A stretch of DNA of 64,000 nucleotides, taken from Muraenolepis orangiensis (taxonomy: Eukaryota > Chordata > Actinopteri > Gadiformes > Muraenolepididae). The stretch covers positions 20,026,831 to 20,090,830 of the forward strand of contig CM051005.1 in the NCBI GenBank assembly GCA_027704905.1, in the 5' to 3' direction. The notes under the pieces were generated by a model. It saw only the letters and a program-made list of their open reading frames with translations, made no database searches and was not told the origin of the DNA. Both the position numbers and the translations under genes were made by a program. Positions 52,100-64,000 of this stretch are shown one piece after another. Every line of letters begins with the position of its first letter. Positions within the stretch are counted from its first letter, which is position 1.

Positions 52100-53340
52100 T
52101 CGTTGATAAAATGGCTGCGTGTTGTTTTCCCCCACCTCAACTCACACTTGCCTTCCTGCTGCTTCACTTGCTATTCCGGGGGGGGGGGGATGCTACGCTT
52201 CCGTCTCACACATAGAAGGAGAGCATTGGCACACGGGTGCTGCCATACATGTACGGCGTGAAAAGACGAAACGATTAGCATTTTCCTCCGTCGCAGTCGA
52301 GAGCCATGTAAATACCCCCCCCCCCCCCCCCCCCATCCCATCCCATCCCCCCTCCATCTTGCTGGCCTGCCGCACCTCAAAAGCAGCGCGTGCGGGCCGC
52401 TGCTCCACGCTCTCCTCCTCCACCCTCCGTGTAAACACAGACCACCTCAACACACCTCAACCGCTGCGTCAAAAACGAAGACCATTTTTGTTGTATTCGT
52501 TGTAAATGTCACCATTTTGTGAAGAGGTAGCTCTTCACAAAATGATGTCACGATAATGACGACTGCACAACGATTCGAACAAGTAGACAGTACGTCGTAC
52601 CTTTCAATCCATCTTCACCGGTAGCCCACATCCATCTAACGATTAGAGGATTGTTTACACTCTGGCGCATTGTGTTTACGGCGTTCCCTGTTTATAAGCT
52701 CGTAGATTGTCACCAGGCCTCAGAAATCACACAACGCACACACTTGAGGAGTAACCTACCACCCCTGGCCACCTCTGCGCCACCGCGCCATTAAAACCAC
52801 CACCACCCCACCTCATCGAAAACAACTTGATAATCTTACCTAAACGCCCCGGACACGACGACCACGGCTATTTAAATGGGACACACAAATCAGGTCTCCT
52901 TTGACGTATCTTGATATGTATTTTTTTTTTCTCCCTCTGTTCGATCAGCGAACAGCATCCCGTAGCGCATCCATGAGTGAATCCGCCCCTGACGCGAGCG
53001 GGAGAGATGCTCGGATCGAGTGATGTAAGGATGGATGAGCTGGAGTCTGGAAGATGGTGCTGCGTCAATCAGAGAGCGAAAAACATCGGAGGAGGAGGCA
53101 GGGCTCGAGCCGGAGATTCAGCGGATGGTTAAATAGGAGGATGGGTGTAAAGCCAATGGGCTGCGACTGAGGCCCACCAATGTATATCTGCGGGTGGCCG
53201 AGCAGAGTGTGACGGGGATGTTTGGAGACTATGATGACATCAGCATCAGCATCATCAGCATCATAGCGAGCCAGCCAGAGCAACGCAGCTCGTTTAATCT
53301 GATACCAAGACTGTAGGGCAAGAGCGCAGGTGCAGGGCAC
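52100..53340. promoter_or_regulatory. Likely kif1a promoter / first-exon region
   Basis: The most CpG-rich, repeat-poor part of the divergent spacer, with a 20-nt poly-C run (52315-52334) and a TATA-like ctatttaaat at 52868-52877. No coding exon. Placement is inferred from position and composition only. Confidence 0.3.
52513..52544. repeat. Perfect 14-bp fold-back, 4-nt loop
   Basis: Arms 52513-52526 and 52531-52544, loop gtag, within the presumed kif1a promoter region. Confidence 0.95.
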
Positions 53341-53609
53341 TTTAAAAGGGGGGCATTTAACAGATGATGTTATGTCATTAAGCTCCTATGTGGTCCTATA
53401 ATAACAACTCACAATAGTATGTATACCTGTATGTATTGGCCTTAATTGACTCCATATGTGTTGTCTAAATTGCCTATTTTGGCAGAATGCCTATTTACTG
53501 TGTCTTTCTCAGTGCCTGTTATCTCATCTGGTGAGGTTATCAGGTAACCAGACTTAATCTATGTCGAACATTTTCAGATGGGGTCATTCATTTGGGGTTG
53601 GAATTTTCT

Positions 53610-53802
53610 ACCTCTTATCGTCCCTCTCTCTCTATATACACTATGTGCTTCTCTCTCTCTCTCTCTCCATCTATTTTAGTAAGGCTACACTAGCCATCAC
53701 CAACCCCAGTCTGTCATTAACATATAAATGGCAGACTCTCAACGGAGAGAATCTCTCTCTCTCAAACACTTTCTCACTCTCTCTCTCTCTCTCTCTTCTC
53801 TA

Positions 53803-53854
<52 letters not shown>

Positions 53855-53885
53855 ACTCTCTCACTCTCTCTCTCTCTCACTCTCT
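53610..53885. repeat. (CT)n-rich tract
   Basis: Interrupted CT arrays (53651-53667, 53752-53885) in the intergenic spacer. Confidence 0.95.
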
Positions 53886-53984
53886 GGGTGGCTAGTGTGC
53901 GGGGCCCCTTGCTGTAGAGCAAAGGCCAGTGAGGGGTAAACAACACACACCGTACCATTTATTTAACTGTCTGTGTAATCATTG

Positions 53985-54022
53985 ACCTTGCTGGACCGTT
54001 TTTTGAAACGGTCCAGCAAGGT
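53985..54022. repeat. Perfect 17-bp fold-back, 4-nt loop
   Basis: Arms 53985-54001 and 54006-54022, loop tttg, in the kif1a/agxt spacer. Confidence 0.96.
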
Positions 54023-55224
<1,202 letters not shown>

Positions 55225-55399
55225 CCACCTACCACCTCTAAAATGAGTGACGCACATGGCTGTGTGACCAATAGGTCAAAGGACTTGGTTTTAAAATCTT
55301 CACCTGGAGTCAAAGTCATAGTCAGTCTCCGTACGCCGTACGTGTACGTGTGTCCAAGGTATTCCAGCATTAACAGGAACGAGGATCTCCAGCCCAGCC

Positions 55400-58712
<3,313 letters not shown>

Positions 58713-58976
58713 TTGGAGGGATGGATAGTCAGATGCTCATGACATTACCACTGGACACTGAAAAAGATGAAGAAGCAAAACAGGCCCTGGTGATCACATG
58801 AGAAGAAGCCAAAACTAATATATGACAGTGAAGCAGATGTGTTCATGTTTCATCAACACTTTAGATATCTTTAAAACATATAACCACCGTCCACATGTTT
58901 CACATTGCATATGAGTGAAATACATGTGTATGGAATGTCCACTGTATGCCTATTGCTAAAATGATTGTATGATGTC

Positions 58977-58982
58977 AATAAA
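58977..58982 (+). terminator. agxt polyadenylation signal
   Basis: AATAAA 265 bp after the agxt stop codon, followed by a T/G-rich stretch. Confidence 0.7.
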
Positions 58983-59192
58983 ATGGTCATTATTTTAACA
59001 AACTTGTCTTGTAAAAAACGTAATCACGACATAAAGCGCAACATGCTCGTTCTGTTTGCACTACAATTCCCATGATCCTCTTTTGTCGTCGACAACATTG
59101 TAAAGAGGCTGACGCAGACGCGGAAATATTTTATCCGCATTGGTTCAATAATATTCACGGTCGAACGCACACGCGCTTGTCGGACTATATCA

Positions 59193-60934
<1,742 letters not shown>

Positions 60935-60969
60935 TGCAGATTGTGTTCAATACAAGGGCCACCAAAATA

Positions 60970-62509
60970 AATAAACATTTGGTCAGCACTTTGTCCAAAT
61001 ATAGATGCACTGTCAAACGATGCCCTTTTCAAGGTCAGGAGAGGAACAGTATTCCTACCTGAAACATTTTTCTCATTAAGCTATTTGTCAGGGATTGGGG
61101 ACAATGTTTCATTGAATATTACATATAGGTTTGTTGTGCAATGACATCCGTTCAGTTCTTGTTGGATGTCCTTAACCTTCAATATAAATACTACTACACT
61201 GCAATGTTTACATGGACACCATAGTTTAAAAGCAGGCGTTTGAAGGGACTTTGTATTTGTTCAATAAAATATAACGTTAACAAACCAACTCCTGTGTGGT
61301 ATATTGACCCAATTGCAACGCAGGTCAACTTGTGACAGAGGTCCAAGGTATTATGGAGCATCGGCCTAAAATAAGTTGCATCAAACAAAGCGTTGATGCG
61401 AGTTGTCTGGTCAGAAATCAGATCTGTTGTAGATCACTATGGCCTTTTCCTTCTTTGCCCCGTCAGCCAGATTTGAGCTAGTCTGCAATCACACTAGATA
61501 TTAATATGAAAGTCTTGTTTGTAAGACTACCCGCACACAGACACACGGCGGGAAAACATAACTATCTTGGCGAAGGTAATCTCCTTGACGAAGTTAATAA
61601 TTTAACACTATTATTAAATGGCACCATTCAAACATGAGTCAAATGCTTGAATCTGGCTATGGTGTTTATTTAATTTGGTTGTTTTGGATATGTATACTAC
61701 GGGAGGAAATGAGTAAGCATTCCAATGTACCTGTTGCAATTGGCCAATAAACTATCTTGTATCTTGTATTTAAAAGAAAAAAGAAAAATCATACACATAC
61801 ACACAGCCATCATTTAACAGGTAAAGTGACAACCAACTGGCACACTATACATTCAACCATTGCCATCAGAGCAAGCAAAGGTACCACAACAGCTCAGATT
61901 AACAAAATGATAAATAAAAAATGTGAACGCAGTTGATCGAATCTCAATCGTGAGCTGGAATGAAACCCATTTGCTATTTGGATGTGTCCAAGCCACACAC
62001 ACACACCAAACATAAGTATGGTTATAGACAAATACTGTTAACCTACAGTTATATATTTATACACATATGAAAGTAGACTATTTTCACTAAACTCACTCCT
62101 AAATACAATATATGACGGTATATTATAGGTAGTGGCGTGTATAGGCCTATGTGTAAACTAGTAATGTTAAAGTAGTGTTGTATAAAGTATAATATATAGT
62201 AGGTAGTATACAGGGTCGTTTATAGTATAGTATTGCATAGTTTAGTATTGCACAATAAAATACCTGGTATCCTTGGATGCCGTATGTCCCACATTCCATC
62301 TTAAAAACAATAGCTTTATGGAAATAGGCCTACCACTACTATTACTATACTGCTAGGACTTTTTTAAATCAATAATTACAAATATGAACAATAGGTCCTC
62401 TTGGATTCTCCCCTGTAACATGTATTTGTTAATATTGTAGTGTAACTAGCAGAGTGCTCTTATCTCTGGTTTGGATTGGATGTCACAACTGATTATTGAT
62501 GTATATAAT
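60970..62509. other. Spacer after the nitrobindin gene
   Basis: AT-rich, no recognised exon. Contains a retroposon tail (gagtaagcattccaatgtac, 61709-61728, plus aataaactatcttg). Confidence 0.45.
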
Positions 62510-62600
62510 GCATTTAGTTTGTACTGTTTTAATGTTAATACTAATAATGCTAATACTGTTTTGTTTTGGGGTGAGATTAACCGGTAAGGTGTGTATGCGT

Positions 62601-62644
<44 letters not shown>

Positions 62645-63400
62645 TTCCAACATAAACTGAGCTGAACCAAGCCATCCTGCCTCTGGATTGGCTTCTGGGT
62701 AAATGGCAATCTGACGAGCCGGGAGAGGGATCCTTCCCCACCATTGAGCCATTCCGCCACACCGAGACCCTTCACTTCACCCATGTGGGACAGCCAATCG
62801 TTAACTTCATGTGCGTGTGACTCCCACACATATTGTGGTCGTTGAAAAACTAACCCAATAGCCAGTTTTAATAGAGGTGAACCTCGTAAACACGTTGCTC
62901 GTAACAATAATTATGGGTCTTATCTTCACTAGTTTAGTCTACTAACCCACACCCTGGTACAGAGAAGCCGCGGTTTATATTATTCAAATGCAAGGCCCAA
63001 TCTCTGCCACTGCACCTTACAAGAGTCCAGTTTAGGAAGGAAGGGAAATGGTGGTTATATTAGATGGTCTTCGAAGGTCCATCTCTTGAAAGCACAAATA
63101 AATGCATTGAATGGATTTGGGTGTTCAATGGGCAGGTTCAATGCGTTCCACGTGGAGACTAAGAAGCCACTTCACAGAGAGTGTGGCTTCATCAGAATGC
63201 AGCCTGGCACCAACATAGTGGCGTTCATCATTGCACAGAACTCTGGAGAACCTCCCTGATTCGCGGCTAAACAAGTACTTGCTGATAATGTGTGTGGCCT
63301 ACAGCCTACCTGTGGTATAGGCCTTCTTTGGAAAGATGCCTAACCCATACCCGCTGCTTACTGGCACGCTGGCTTCACTCTGCATGTCACTTGGATACAC
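62510..63400 (+). pseudogene. Partial nitrobindin copy 2 (exons 2-3)
   Basis: 62640-63372 matches 59514-60320. Exon 2-like part 62656-62809 has LGKWQSDEP (Asn to Lys) and FRHTET (Tyr to His). The acceptor AAG of the parent is AAA here. Exon 3-like part 63136-63243 reads FNAFHVETKKPLHREC, TNIVAFIIAQNSG, but a deletion removed the donor GT that follows NSG in the parent. No exon 1, 4 or 5 copy is visible. Confidence 0.85.
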
Positions 63401-63582
63401 AAGTCTCCAAAATGATGTGTGGATCATGTGATCATGGGTGACCCTTGTGGTTGTTTGTGTGCACATGCTTCAGCTCTGACTGTGTGTGTGTGTGTGGTGA
63501 CGGCTGGTTTAACCTGTGGGCCTTGATTACTCAATGCACAACAGGTGGTCATCCTCACCCAGTACCAGAGTCTAATCAGTCG

Positions 63583-64000
63583 CATTTAGTTTGTACTGTT
63601 TTAATGTTAATAATGCTAATACTGTTTTGTTTTGGGGTGAGATTAACCGGTAAAGTGTGTGTGTGTGTGTGTGTGTCCTTCCAACATAAACTGAGCTGAA
63701 CCAAGCCATCCTGCCTCTGGATTGGCTTCTGGGTAACTGGCAATCTGACGAGCCGGGAGAGGGATCCTTCCCCACCATTGAGCCATTCCGCTACACCGAG
63801 ACCCTTCACTTCACCCATGTGGGACAGCCAATCGTTAACTTCATGTGCGTGTGACTCCCACACATATTGTGGTCGTTGAACCTCGTAAACACGTTGCTCG
63901 TAACAATTATTATGGGTCTGCTACTTTTATGGTCAATGTGTTATCTTTAGGTTTCAGGTTCAATGCTTTCCACGTGGAGACTAAGAAGCCACTTCACAGA
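63583..64000 (+). pseudogene. Partial nitrobindin copy 3 (exons 2-3), cut by window edge
   Basis: 63583-63680 repeats the 62511-62600 leader of copy 2, then an exon 2-like part 63694-63847 (LGNWQSDEPGEGS) with the same AAA acceptor change, a shortened intron, and the start of exon 3 (FNAFHVETKKPLH) from 63959. It continues beyond the window. Confidence 0.85.

Noticed and set aside
53985..54022. Rho-independent bacterial terminator
   Set aside because: Looks like one in isolation, but it is in a vertebrate intergenic spacer.

Overview
The window is vertebrate nuclear DNA, almost certainly from a ray-finned (teleost) fish. Genes are split into short exons with GT..AG introns. Encoded proteins are closest in layout to human RAB6B, SLCO2A1, ESPNL, KIF1A, AGXT and the nitrobindin half of THAP4. 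The introns carry fish-type tRNA-derived SINEs, a Tc1 element, hAT and Harbinger-like DNA transposons, and a very high load of (CA)n, (GA)n and (TA)n arrays. That dinucleotide load recalls gadiform fish, but this is only a guess; the species cannot be fixed from this sequence.

Layout, left to right. 276-2124 (-): the first two coding exons of rab6b; the rest lies off the left edge. About 3450-10761 (-): an slco2a1 (prostaglandin transporter) gene whose middle exons are clear and whose ends look eroded. 11188-16427 (-): the C-terminal part of an espin-like gene (espnl), five exons in one continuous phase, with no ankyrin-repeat exons visible. Its introns hold a 1.6 kb Tc1 copy and a possible miniature LTR element. 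22220-51564 (-): kif1a, complete. I traced 46 coding exons whose lengths sum to 5241 nt (1746 codons plus stop) with every splice phase compatible. 51565-55399: the divergent kif1a/agxt spacer. 55400-58712 (+): agxt, 11 exons, 430 codons. 59193-60934 (+): a stand-alone nitrobindin gene, 5 exons, 169 codons. 62510-64000: two decayed tandem copies of nitrobindin exons 2-3, the last cut by the window edge.

By established human gene order, rab6b-slco2a1 are neighbours on 3q22, while ESPNL, KIF1A, AGXT and THAP4 all map to 2q37.3. The window therefore joins two conserved blocks at about 10.8-11.2 kb. The genes do not form a pathway: Rab6B and KIF1A act in membrane trafficking and axonal transport, espin-like in actin bundles, AGXT in glyoxylate detoxification, nitrobindin in haem/NO chemistry.

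The most unusual features are: in-frame minisatellites inside kif1a coding exons; an 18-nt microexon and a GC-AG intron in kif1a; two in-frame agxt starts with a weak C-terminal peroxisomal signal; a nested hAT-in-SINE insertion with both target duplications intact; an LTR-PBS-LTR arrangement with an internal region of only about 40 bp; and a recurring set of perfect short-loop fold-back repeats. I saw no convincing new multi-gene system.
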